From contig NZ_JACYVH010000003.1 in the NCBI RefSeq assembly GCF_014842255.1, forward strand, positions 203,222-267,221: a DNA stretch of 64,000 nt, given 5' to 3'. A model generated the notes under the pieces. The model was not told the origin of the DNA, did no database searches, and was given only the letters and a program-made list of their open reading frames with translations. The DNA is from Frigoribacterium sp. CFBP 13712 (GTDB lineage Bacteria > Actinomycetota > Actinomycetes > Actinomycetales > Microbacteriaceae). Numbering within the stretch: the first letter of the stretch is position 1; each line of letters opens with the position of its first letter. This document shows positions 24,563-35,188 of the stretch, piece after piece. The position numbers were made by a program, and so were the translations under genes.

Positions 24563-25899
24563 GGTCGTGGGCCCGCCCCCGAGTCCCCACGCTCCCGGGC
24601 GCCGGGCGTCTGCCGATGCTGCACGACACCGCCACCGGCAGGCGCCGCGCCCCCGCGATCGTCGACGGCACGGCATCGTTGTACGTCTGCGGCATCACCC
24701 CCTACGACGCCACCCACCTCGGGCACGCGTCGACCTACCTCGCGTTCGACACGCTCGTCCGCGTCTGGACGGACGCGGGCGTCGACGTCACGTACGCACA
24801 GAACACGACGGACGTCGACGATCCGCTCCTCGAGCGGGCGACCGCGACGGGCGTCGACTGGCGCGAGCTGGCGGCCTCCCAGACCGACCTCTTCCGCTCC
24901 GACATGGAGCACCTCGCCGTCGTGCCGCCGACGCACTACGTCGCCGTGACGGACGTCGTGACGGACGTCGCCCGAGCCGTGGCGCGCCTCCTCGACTCCG
25001 GATCCGCGTACCGCGTGCCCACCGAGGGCTCCGCGGTCGACGACGTCTACTTCGACGTCCGGGCCGCCGAACGCGACACGTCGTGGCACCTCGGGCTCGA
25101 GAGCCGACTCGACCCCGAGACCATGGCGCGTTTCTCCGCCGAACGCGGCGGCGACCCCGGCCGCGCGGGCAAGCGCGACCCGCTCGACCCCCTCCTGTGG
25201 CGGGGCGCCCGGGAGGGCGAGCCCTCCTGGGAGTCCCCGGTCGGCGAGGGGAGGCCCGGCTGGCACATCGAGTGCACGGTGATCGCCGAGCAGACCCTCG
25301 CCTCGCCGATCACGGTCAACGGCGGTGGCAGCGACCTGGTGTTCCCGCATCACGAGATGAGCGCGGCGCACGGCCAGGCGCTGACGGGGGGGCGCTACGC
25401 CGACCTGTTCGCCCACACGGGCATGGTGGCGTATCAGGGCGAGAAGATGAGCAAGTCGCTCGGCAACCTCGTGAAGGTGAGCGAGCTCGTCGCCGGCGGG
25501 GCCGACGCCAGGGCCGTGCGCCTCGCCGTGGCCGCGCACCACTACCGGTCCGACTGGGAGTGGTTCGACAGCGACCTCGTCGACGCCGAGGCCCGCCTGC
25601 GCGTCTGGGAGACGTGGGCCGACACCGCGCCGCCGCGGCCCGACGCCGCTGCGGACCACGCGACGACGTCGCCCCTCGGCGCGACCCCGGTCGAGTCCGT
25701 CCCCACCGGTCTGCTGACGAGCCTCCGCGCCGCCCTCGCCGACGACCTCGACACGCCGTCCGCGCTCGAGGCCGTGGACCGCTGGATCGCCTCCGGCGCC
25801 GACGCGACGTCCGTCGACCTCGACGCCGTCACCGCTCTGCTCGGCGTGGACCTGCTCGGCGTCGACCTGCCATCCCGTGCTGACGAGGCCACTGCCTGA
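24559..25899 (+). CDS. mshC: cysteine-1-D-myo-inosityl 2-amino-2-deoxy-alpha-D-glucopyranoside ligase
   Basis: 446 aa. Class I aminoacyl-tRNA synthetase fold: LYVCGITPYDATHLGHAS at residues 41-58 with the zinc Cys and HIGH-like HLGH, WHIECTVIAEQ near 235, and KMSKSLGNLV near 296. The ITPYDATHLGHA sequence distinguishes MshC from CysS. MshC joins cysteine to GlcN-inositol in mycothiol synthesis, the main low-molecular-weight thiol of actinobacteria. It is fused by overlap to uppP. The C-terminal 60 residues are Ala/Asp-rich and variable. Confidence 0.95.
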   Translation: MRSWARPRVPTLPGAGRLPMLHDTATGRRRAPAIVDGTASLYVCGITPYDATHLGHASTYLAFDTLVRVWTDAGVDVTYAQNTTDVDDPLLERATATGVDWRELAASQTDLFRSDMEHLAVVPPTHYVAVTDVVTDVARAVARLLDSGSAYRVPTEGSAVDDVYFDVRAAERDTSWHLGLESRLDPETMARFSAERGGDPGRAGKRDPLDPLLWRGAREGEPSWESPVGEGRPGWHIECTVIAEQTLASPITVNGGGSDLVFPHHEMSAAHGQALTGGRYADLFAHTGMVAYQGEKMSKSLGNLVKVSELVAGGADARAVRLAVAAHHYRSDWEWFDSDLVDAEARLRVWETWADTAPPRPDAAADHATTSPLGATPVESVPTGLLTSLRAALADDLDTPSALEAVDRWIASGADATSVDLDAVTALLGVDLLGVDLPSRADEATA

Positions 25900-25942
25900 C
25901 TGATCCTCACCTAGGTCGCCGCTCTGGCAGACTGGCGTGGTC

Positions 25943-27289
25943 ATGTCGCCCCGCAGCTCCCGTCCCGCCGCACCCTCCGGCGCCGACGGCCCGTCCCGGG
26001 GCTCGATGCGGCGCGAGCGGGTCGTCGACTCCGCGCTGGCCGTCGGGTTCCTCGTGCTGGCGCTCGTCACCTCGGCGCTGGCGTCGGTGATCCTGAGCTC
26101 CGACGGGCACGCCATGCCCTCGACCCTCGAGACCCTGGCGGGCGCGGTGGCGGTGAGCCTGCCGATCGCGTTCCGCCGGAGGTTCCCGGTGTCGGTCATG
26201 ATCATCGTCTCGACGGCGTTCATCGTGCTCGGGGTGAGGGGGCATCCCGACGACCTCCTGCCCTCCATCGCAGAGTTCCTCGTCGTGTTCTCCGCGAACG
26301 TCTGGTCGCCCTCGCGGCGCCGTGCGTTCGTCTGGAGCCTGGTGGTCGTCGTCGCCATGTTCACCTGGCTCGCCATCGACATCGCGGCGCAGGTGAGCGA
26401 CGACTCCGACTCCGCCGACGTCGTCCTGGCCTCCAGCCTCTACTCGGTCGTCCTGAACGCCCTGTTCTTCATCGCCGCGATCCACTTCGGCCGCGTCTCG
26501 CGTGAGTCGAGGTCACGCCGGCGCGCGCTCGAGAGGTCCGACGCGGCCCTCCGTGCGGCCAACGACCGGATCGCCGAGCAGGCGATCGGCGACGAGCGCG
26601 CCCGCATCGCCCGCGAGCTGCACGACGTGGTGGCCCACCACGTCGCCGTCATCGGCATCCAGGCCGGTGCCGCGCGGCGCACGCTCGACCGCCCCGAGAT
26701 CGCCCGTGGCGCACTCGCCGCCGTCGAGGACACCGCACGCACGACCATCGACGAGCTCGACCGCCTCCTGACCGTCATGCGCTCGCGCGACGGGCTGCCT
26801 CCCGAGCCCGTGGCCGGTCTGGCCGCCCTCCCCGACCTCGTGGCCGACACCCGCGCCCTCGGACTCGACGTCCGACTCGAGATCGACGGCGACACCCGCG
26901 ACGTCCCCGACGGCGTCGGCTCCACGCTGTACCGGATCGCCCAGGAGGCGCTGACCAACACCCTGAAGCACGGCGCGGCCAGGTGCGCCGTCATCCGGGT
27001 CGTCCACGGCGAGGGGTCGGTCGGCCTCGAGGTCGTCGACGACGGACTCGGCTCGAGCGGGCATGCTGCACGCGCCGGGGGAGCCGGCCGAGGCGCGACC
27101 GGTGCGCTCGATCCGGCGGCGGCCCCCTCCGGTTCGGGTCTCGGGCACCGGGGGATGCGCGAACGGGTGGATCTGCACGGCGGTCGCCTCACCGTGGGCC
27201 CCCGCGAGGGAGGCGGCTACCGCGTCCGCGTCGACCTCCCCGTCGTGGCCCACCCTCCGAAGGGGGCTACCCTCTTCGAGGGGGAATGA
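25943..27289 (+). CDS. sensor histidine kinase, NarL/DesK type (HisKA_3)
   Basis: 448 aa from ATG 25943 (GTG 25937 is an alternative). Four or five membrane segments occupy about 25-185. The dimerisation/phosphoacceptor helix ERARIARELHDVVAHHVAVIG holds phosphorylatable His227, and the HATPase domain follows (IAQEALTNTLKHG near 330, LGHRGMRERVDLHGG near 410). An Ala/Gly/Pro-rich insertion at about 370-405 interrupts the ATP-binding domain between the two motifs. The stimulus is unknown. The stop overlaps the response regulator start (ATGA). Confidence 0.9.
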   Translation: MSPRSSRPAAPSGADGPSRGSMRRERVVDSALAVGFLVLALVTSALASVILSSDGHAMPSTLETLAGAVAVSLPIAFRRRFPVSVMIIVSTAFIVLGVRGHPDDLLPSIAEFLVVFSANVWSPSRRRAFVWSLVVVVAMFTWLAIDIAAQVSDDSDSADVVLASSLYSVVLNALFFIAAIHFGRVSRESRSRRRALERSDAALRAANDRIAEQAIGDERARIARELHDVVAHHVAVIGIQAGAARRTLDRPEIARGALAAVEDTARTTIDELDRLLTVMRSRDGLPPEPVAGLAALPDLVADTRALGLDVRLEIDGDTRDVPDGVGSTLYRIAQEALTNTLKHGAARCAVIRVVHGEGSVGLEVVDDGLGSSGHAARAGGAGRGATGALDPAAAPSGSGLGHRGMRERVDLHGGRLTVGPREGGGYRVRVDLPVVAHPPKGATLFEGE

Positions 27290-28008
27290 GCATGGAGAAG
27301 ACGAACGACCGGCCGGTGCGGGTGCTCCTGGCCGACGACCAGGATCTCGTGCGAGCGGGGTTCCGGATCATCCTCGAGACCGCCAGGGGCGTGACGGTCG
27401 TGGGGGAGGCGCGCGACGGCGTCGAGGCCGTCGACCTGGCCGCGAGCCTCGAGCCGGACGTCGTCGTGATGGACATCGAGATGCCCGGCATCGACGGCGT
27501 CGAGGCCACCAGGCGCATCCTCGGGTCGTCGGGCGAGCACCGCCCGTCGGTGCTGATCCTCACGACCTTCGCCCGGGGCGACTACCTGTTCCGGTCGCTC
27601 CAGGCCGGGGCGAGCGGCTTCCTGCTGAAGACCGCCGGCCCGGAGGAGCTCATCGAGGCGATCGGCGTCGTCGATCGCGGCGACGCGCTCGTCTGCCCCG
27701 AGCTGACCCGTGCCGTCGTCACCCGGGCGCTCGTCGACACGACGGAGAACGCCGTCGTGCCGAACGCACGGCTGAGTCTCCTCACGGGCCGCGAACGCGA
27801 GGTGCTCGACGGCATGGCTCGGGGCGCCTCCAACGCCGAGATCGCACGCGGGCTGTTCGTCGGCGAGGCGACCGTGAAGACGCACGTCTCGAACGTCCTC
27901 GCCAAGCTGGCGCTGCGCGATCGCACCGCTGCGGTCGTGTTCGCCTACGAGAACGGCGTCGTCGTCCCCGGCGAGCTGGGCGACGGAGGCGCGGCGGGGG
28001 TCGACTAG
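27286..28008 (+). CDS. response regulator transcription factor, LuxR/NarL family
   Basis: 240 aa. Receiver domain at 11-130 with acidic D17/D18, phosphoacceptor D63 (VVMDIEMPGIDG) and conserved Lys in FLLKTAG near 114. A LuxR-type helix-turn-helix follows at about 175-235 (LTGREREVLDGMARGASNAEIA, then VKTHVSNVLAKL). Partner of the kinase immediately upstream by a 4-base overlap. Targets are not evident; many such pairs control an adjacent transporter, but none is adjacent here. Confidence 0.92.
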   Translation: MSMEKTNDRPVRVLLADDQDLVRAGFRIILETARGVTVVGEARDGVEAVDLAASLEPDVVVMDIEMPGIDGVEATRRILGSSGEHRPSVLILTTFARGDYLFRSLQAGASGFLLKTAGPEELIEAIGVVDRGDALVCPELTRAVVTRALVDTTENAVVPNARLSLLTGREREVLDGMARGASNAEIARGLFVGEATVKTHVSNVLAKLALRDRTAAVVFAYENGVVVPGELGDGGAAGVD

Positions 28009-28046
28009 GTCAGCCGCGTCGATGGGCGGCGCCCTCCGCCCGGCGC

Positions 28047-30889
<2,843 letters not shown>

Positions 30890-30922
30890 ACGGCGCCGAT
30901 CTCCCCGCCCTCCCACCCCGAC

Positions 30923-30928
30923 TAGGCT
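30923..30928 (+). promoter_or_regulatory. -10 hexamer TAGGCT upstream of the FKBP gene
   Basis: TAGGCT lies 64 bases before the GTG, in the short gap that follows trmI. It would give a leader of roughly 57 bases. Confidence 0.4.
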
Positions 30929-30992
30929 GTTCCCGCATCCGCGGCCCCGGCCGCTTCCCGGCCCGCCGGCCGCCGCAACGAAATGAGTACCC

Positions 30993-31916
30993 GTGCGCAA
31001 GATCCCCGCACTCGTCGTGACCCTCGGCCTCGTGGCCTCCCTCTCGGCATGCGCGACCAGCGCCGCCCCCGGGTCGGCCGGCTGCCCGCCCACGGGCGAC
31101 GCCGCCTCGGTCGTGACCACGACGGGTGCGTTCGGCGAGAAGCCCGAGGCGACCGTGCCGAGTCCGATCGTCACGACCGAGACCCAGGTCTCGACGGTGA
31201 TCGAGGGCGACGGCGCCCGTCTGGTCGACGGCTCGCCCGTCCTCATCGACTACACGCTGTTCGACGGCAGCACGGGCACGGAGGTCGAGAACAGCGGCTA
31301 CGACGGTTCCATCGGCAACCCGGTGACCGTCGGCGGCTCGGCCCTCGCGCCCCTGGCCGACGCGTTGGAGTGCTCGACGGTCGGTTCGCGCGTGGTCGTC
31401 GCCCTGAAGGCCTCCGAGCTCCAGGCGTCGCTGTCCGGCTCGACCGCCCCCGCGAGCGACGACCCCGACGCCGCGTACATCGCCGTGGTCGACATCCGCC
31501 AGTCGTTCCTGGCCAAGGCGAACGGACGCCTCGTCCCCGGGGCCGACGGCCTGCCCGCCGTGGTGACGGCACCCGACGGCGCCCCCGGCATCACCGTCCC
31601 CGTCGCCCCGGCGCCGACCACGCAGCAGACGCACCTCGTCCGCGAAGGAGACGGGTCGCGGCTGACCGCCGACTCGACGGCGGTCGTGCAGTTCACGGCG
31701 GTGACCTGGGCGGAGCCGTCGACCGTGGCCGGGTCGACGTGGACGAACGGCGACACCGCGACGACGGTGGCGCTCGACGACCAGACCCTGCCCGCCGCGC
31801 TCCGCGACGCGCTGGTCGGTCAGACGGTCGGGTCGCAGGTCATGACGGTCGTCCCCGCCAGCGACGAGAACCCCAGCACCTACGTCTACGTCTTCGACGT
31901 CCTGGGTTCGCTCTGA
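30993..31916 (+). CDS. FKBP-type peptidyl-prolyl isomerase lipoprotein with two FKBP-like domains
   Basis: 307 aa. Signal peptide with lipobox SLSAC (Cys20) for lipid anchoring outside the membrane. Two FKBP-like halves occur at about 70-165 (VLIDYTLFDGSTGTEVENS, GSRVVVAL, AYIAVVDIRQS) and 205-305 (AVVQFTAVTWAEPSTVAGSTW, TVGSQVMTVVP, TYVYVFDVLGS). The active-site aromatic set is only partly kept, so isomerase activity is uncertain and a chaperone role is possible. Placed between trmI and pafB, where FKBP genes often accompany pafA. Confidence 0.85.
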   Translation: MRKIPALVVTLGLVASLSACATSAAPGSAGCPPTGDAASVVTTTGAFGEKPEATVPSPIVTTETQVSTVIEGDGARLVDGSPVLIDYTLFDGSTGTEVENSGYDGSIGNPVTVGGSALAPLADALECSTVGSRVVVALKASELQASLSGSTAPASDDPDAAYIAVVDIRQSFLAKANGRLVPGADGLPAVVTAPDGAPGITVPVAPAPTTQQTHLVREGDGSRLTADSTAVVQFTAVTWAEPSTVAGSTWTNGDTATTVALDDQTLPAALRDALVGQTVGSQVMTVVPASDENPSTYVYVFDVLGSL

Positions 31917-31941
31917 CCGGCACGTCGATCCACGCGCCGCG

Positions 31942-31968
31942 ACGGCCGGGGCGCCCCACCCCGGCCGT
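31942..31968 (+). terminator. hairpin between the FKBP gene and pafB
   Basis: ACGGCCGGGG at 31942-31951 pairs with CCCCGGCCGT at 31959-31968 (10 bp, 7-base loop). It ends FKBP transcription just before the pafB -10. Confidence 0.6.
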
Positions 31969-31972
31969 GGCC

Positions 31973-31978
31973 TAGGCT
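31973..31978 (+). promoter_or_regulatory. -10 hexamer TAGGCT of pafB, leaderless spacing
   Basis: TAGGCT then CGACCC then GTG: six bases to the start codon. It immediately follows the terminator hairpin, so pafBC is an independent transcription unit. Confidence 0.55.
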
Positions 31979-31984
31979 CGACCC

Positions 31985-33010
31985 GTGTCAGCCGCCCGCG
32001 CCCCTCGCGTACCCGTCGAAGAGCGCCTCTTCAGCCTCGTCCTCGCCCTCCTCGCGACCGAGCCCGGCCTGACGAAGTCCGACATCCTCGCCACGGTCCA
32101 GGGCTATCGGCAGAAGTACTCGCCGAACGGCGACAACACCGCTCTCGAGCGTCAGTTCGAGCGCGACAAAGACGACATCCGCGAGCTGGGCGTGCCGCTC
32201 GAGACCCTCGACGACCCGGCGGCGTCGGGCAACAACCAGATGCTCCGCTACCGCATACCCCGCGGCGCCTACGAGCTTCCCCTCGACATCGCCTTCTCAT
32301 CGGAGGAGACCGCGCTGCTGACCCTCGCCGCCATGGTCTGGCGCGAGGGGACGCTGTCGGGCGAGAGCAGACGCGCGCTCCTCAAGCTCCGCTCGCTCGG
32401 AGGCACGGCGACCGTCCCCGGGCTCGACTACGCCCCTCGCATCCGCTCGCGAGACGCCGCCTTCGAACCGCTGCGCGATGCGCTCGACCGTGGAGTGCTC
32501 GTGCGGTTCCCCTATCTGAAGCCCGGCGAGTCCGAAGCGAGGAAGCGCGAGGTCGCTCCGTTCGCCCTCATCCAGCATCAGGGCCGCTGGATGGTCTCGT
32601 GCCTCGAGCCCGACACCGGCCGCCGGAAGACCTTCCTGCTGTCGCGCATCATCGGCCCGGTCGTCATCACCGCGATCGCCGTCGAGCGCCCCGTCGATGC
32701 GACGGCCGAGTCGGCCCTCGCGGCGCTCGACGAGGTCTGGCGCACCAGGACGGCGCTCATCCGCGTGGTCGCCGGCTCCGACGCCGAGACCAGACTGACC
32801 AAACGACGCTCGACGGTGGTCCGCGACGACTGCCTCCTCGAGATCCACTTCTCCGACGAGCAGATCGTCGCCGACGAGCTGGCGTCCTTCGGGCCCGAGG
32901 TGACCGTGCTCGAGCCCGCCTCGGTCAGGGACCTGGTGATCGCGCGGCTGCGTCGGCTCGTCGCCGTCCACACCGAGGTCCGCGCCGCCGGGGGGAGTCA
33001 CCATGGCTGA
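31985..33010 (+). CDS. pafB: PafB, WYL-domain transcriptional regulator
   Basis: 341 aa. Winged helix at about 10-85 (LVLALLATEPGLTKSDILATVQGYR, then FERDKDDIRELGVP), then a WYL domain at about 150-235 (VLVRFPYLKPGESEARKREVAPF, RWMVSCLEPDTGRRKTFLLSRI) and a C-terminal WCX domain. PafB with PafC activates the SOS-independent DNA damage response in mycobacteria. The ligand-binding WYL motif is altered: RWMVSCLEPD replaces the usual WYL. The stop overlaps pafC by 8 bases. Confidence 0.9.
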   Translation: MSAARAPRVPVEERLFSLVLALLATEPGLTKSDILATVQGYRQKYSPNGDNTALERQFERDKDDIRELGVPLETLDDPAASGNNQMLRYRIPRGAYELPLDIAFSSEETALLTLAAMVWREGTLSGESRRALLKLRSLGGTATVPGLDYAPRIRSRDAAFEPLRDALDRGVLVRFPYLKPGESEARKREVAPFALIQHQGRWMVSCLEPDTGRRKTFLLSRIIGPVVITAIAVERPVDATAESALAALDEVWRTRTALIRVVAGSDAETRLTKRRSTVVRDDCLLEIHFSDEQIVADELASFGPEVTVLEPASVRDLVIARLRRLVAVHTEVRAAGGSHHG

Positions 33011-33989
33011 GAAGAGATCCGCCCTGCACGCCACCGACAAGCTGGCCTTCCTGCTCTCCCTGGTGCCGTACCTCATCGATCGGGGGCGGGTCTCCGTCGC
33101 CGAGGCCGCCGAGCACTTCGGCGTGTCCGTCGGGGAGATCCGCCGGGCGGTCGAGCTGATCGCCGTATCCGGCGTGCCCGGCGAGACGAACCAGTACCAG
33201 CACGACGACCTCTTCGACATCGCGTGGGACGACTTCGAGCAGAACGACGTCATCGTCCTCACGCACATGGTGGCGATCGACGAGTCGCCTCGCTTCTCGG
33301 CCCGTGAGGCCGCGGCGCTGATCGCCGGCCTGCAGTACCTGTCGTCGCTTCCCGAGAACGCCGATCGCGCCGCCATCGCCACCCTGATGTCCAAGCTCGC
33401 ACGGGGCGCGTCGTCCGCTCCGAGCCAGGTCGCCGTCGACCAGCGCGAGACCAGCGACGTCCTGTCCCTCGTCGAGCTGGCCGTCGCCCAGGGTCGCCAG
33501 CTCGAGTTCGACTACGCGGGGGTCCGTGACGTCGTCGAGCGGAGGCGCGTCGACCCTCTGCGGGTCGAGTCCGTCGACGCCGACTGGTACCTGCGCGGCT
33601 ACGACCATCTGCGACACGCGTTGCGGACGTTCCGGCTCGACCGGATCGCCCGACCGGCCCTGACCGACGAGCCGCTCGCGCACCGCGCGTCGGACGTCGT
33701 CCTGCCGGACACCCTCTTCGAGGGGTCGCCCGACGACGAGACCGTGACGATCGACATCGATTCGGCGGCCGCGCCCCTCCTCGCCGACTACGCCCCGGAC
33801 GACGTCGAGCCCCTCGACGACGGTCGCTCCCGTCTGAGAGTGCGCGTCGGCCAGTTCGGGACGGTCGCGCGACTCGTGGCGGGCCTGCCCGGCGATCCCG
33901 AGGTCGTCTCGCCGATCGCCGCCCGAGCGGCCGTCGGCGACTGGGCCTCACTGGCGCTGGCCGGCTACGACGCCGACCCGCGTTCCTGA
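33003..33989 (+). CDS. pafC: PafC, WYL-domain transcriptional regulator
   Basis: 328 aa. Helix-turn-helix at about 10-60 (LAFLLSLVPYLIDRGRVSVAEAAEHFGVS), WYL domain at about 150-225 with the intact VDADWYLRGYDHLRHALRTFRLDRI motif, and a C-terminal extension. Pairs with PafB as a heterodimer to bind damage-inducible promoters. Starts inside pafB. Downstream is tatA after 79 bases. Despite the name (proteasome accessory factor), no pup ligase or proteasome gene is present in the window. Confidence 0.91.
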   Translation: MAEKRSALHATDKLAFLLSLVPYLIDRGRVSVAEAAEHFGVSVGEIRRAVELIAVSGVPGETNQYQHDDLFDIAWDDFEQNDVIVLTHMVAIDESPRFSAREAAALIAGLQYLSSLPENADRAAIATLMSKLARGASSAPSQVAVDQRETSDVLSLVELAVAQGRQLEFDYAGVRDVVERRRVDPLRVESVDADWYLRGYDHLRHALRTFRLDRIARPALTDEPLAHRASDVVLPDTLFEGSPDDETVTIDIDSAAAPLLADYAPDDVEPLDDGRSRLRVRVGQFGTVARLVAGLPGDPEVVSPIAARAAVGDWASLALAGYDADPRS

Positions 33990-34029
33990 CGACCGCTCGG
34001 GCTTCAGCTCGGGGGAGTGGAGCCGGGGT

Positions 34030-34035
34030 TAGACT
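34030..34035 (+). promoter_or_regulatory. -10 hexamer TAGACT upstream of tatA
   Basis: TAGACT is followed by a leader of about 30 bases with an AAGGAG ribosome-binding site (34055-34060), 8 bases before the tatA ATG. A conventional, leadered promoter. Confidence 0.5.
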
Positions 34036-34068
34036 GAGACCTCCCCTGCCACGCAAGGAGAACACCTC

Positions 34069-34353
34069 ATGCTCGGAAACCTCACCGGATTCCACCTCAT
34101 CATCGTCCTGGCGATCATCCTCCTGCTGTTCGGCGCTCCCAAGCTGCCGGCGCTCGCGAAGAGCATCGCCCAGTCGATGCGCATCTTCAAGAACGAGGTC
34201 CGCGACGACGACAAGGCACCGTCCGACGACTACACCCGTCGCGACGAGGCCCGCCGTGACGAGTACAGCCGACGCGACGACGCGACGGCTCGTCCGACCA
34301 CCGACGGTCCGGTCGTCCGCCCGTCGCAGAGCGACCTCCCGCCGAAGTCCTGA
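34069..34353 (+). CDS. tatA: twin-arginine translocase subunit TatA
   Basis: 94 aa. One membrane helix at residues 7-23 (FHLIIVLAIILLLFGAP), a hinge FGAPKLPALAKS and an amphipathic helix, followed by a charged tail containing three RRDE/RRDD-like repeats. TatA oligomers form the protein-conducting element for folded exported proteins. It is translated from an AAGGAG site and is 3 bases from tatC. TatB is not in the window. Confidence 0.94.
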   Translation: MLGNLTGFHLIIVLAIILLLFGAPKLPALAKSIAQSMRIFKNEVRDDDKAPSDDYTRRDEARRDEYSRRDDATARPTTDGPVVRPSQSDLPPKS

Positions 34354-34356
34354 TCC

Positions 34357-35184
34357 GTGGCCACGACGACGACTCGTGGCCGCAGCGGCGGAGAGCAGCA
34401 GCCGAGAAGCAGGGCCAAAGACGGTCGCATGTCTCTCGGGGCGCATCTCATCGAGCTCCGCAAGCGGCTGTTCCTGGCCGCACTCGCCCTCATCGTGGCG
34501 AGCATCGCCGGGTGGTTCCTCTCGCAGTTCGTCCTCGACTTCCTGCGTGAGCCCGTGACCCGCATCGCCGAGGCCCGCTCCCGCGAGGCGACCCTGAACT
34601 ACCCCGGCGTCAGCTCCAGCTTCGACCTGCGCATCCAGATCTCGGTGACGGTCGGGGTCATCATCTCGAGTCCTGTCTGGCTCTATCAGATCTGGGCCTT
34701 CATCGTCCCCGCGCTCGTGCGCCGCGAGAAGCTGTACGCCATCGGCTTCATCGGCACTGCCATCCCGCTGTTCCTCCTCGGCTGCACGAGCGGACTCTTC
34801 GTCCTTCCGCACATCGTCGAGGTCCTCACCGGTTTCGCGGCGCAGCAGGACGCCGCCATCATCGACGCGAAGCAGTACTACGACTTCGTCCTCAAACTGG
34901 TCCTCGCCGTGGGCATCGCCTTCGTCCTGCCCGTGTTCCTGGTCCTCCTGAACTTCGTGGGCGTCATCTCGGCCGTGTCGATCATCAGGGGCTGGCGGGT
35001 CGCGATCCTGCTGATCACCCTGTTCACGGCGATCGCCACCCCCGCGGCCGACGTCTTCTCCATGTTCCTCCTCGCCGTCCCGATGGTGGTCCTCTACTTC
35101 GCCGCCGCCGGCGTGGCCTGGCTGCACGATCGCCGGGTCGCGAAACGTGCGGCGGCCCTCGACGCCGAACTCGCGACAGGATGA
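34357..35184 (+). CDS. tatC: twin-arginine translocase subunit TatC
   Basis: 275 aa, six membrane helices. Conserved MSLGAHLIELRKRLF at about 25-39, the first cytoplasmic segment that recognises the RR signal, and SPVWLYQIWAFIVPAL near 110. A 24-residue Lys/Arg-rich N-terminal extension precedes the core. TatC forms the receptor for twin-arginine signal peptides. GTG start 3 bases after tatA. helY begins 4 bases downstream of its stop. Confidence 0.94.
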   Translation: MATTTTRGRSGGEQQPRSRAKDGRMSLGAHLIELRKRLFLAALALIVASIAGWFLSQFVLDFLREPVTRIAEARSREATLNYPGVSSSFDLRIQISVTVGVIISSPVWLYQIWAFIVPALVRREKLYAIGFIGTAIPLFLLGCTSGLFVLPHIVEVLTGFAAQQDAAIIDAKQYYDFVLKLVLAVGIAFVLPVFLVLLNFVGVISAVSIIRGWRVAILLITLFTAIATPAADVFSMFLLAVPMVVLYFAAAGVAWLHDRRVAKRAAALDAELATG

Positions 35185-35188
35185 CCTC

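Noticed and set aside
24559..25899. Cysteinyl-tRNA synthetase
   Set aside because: The ITPYDATHLGHA sequence, uppP linkage and the shorter length indicate MshC.
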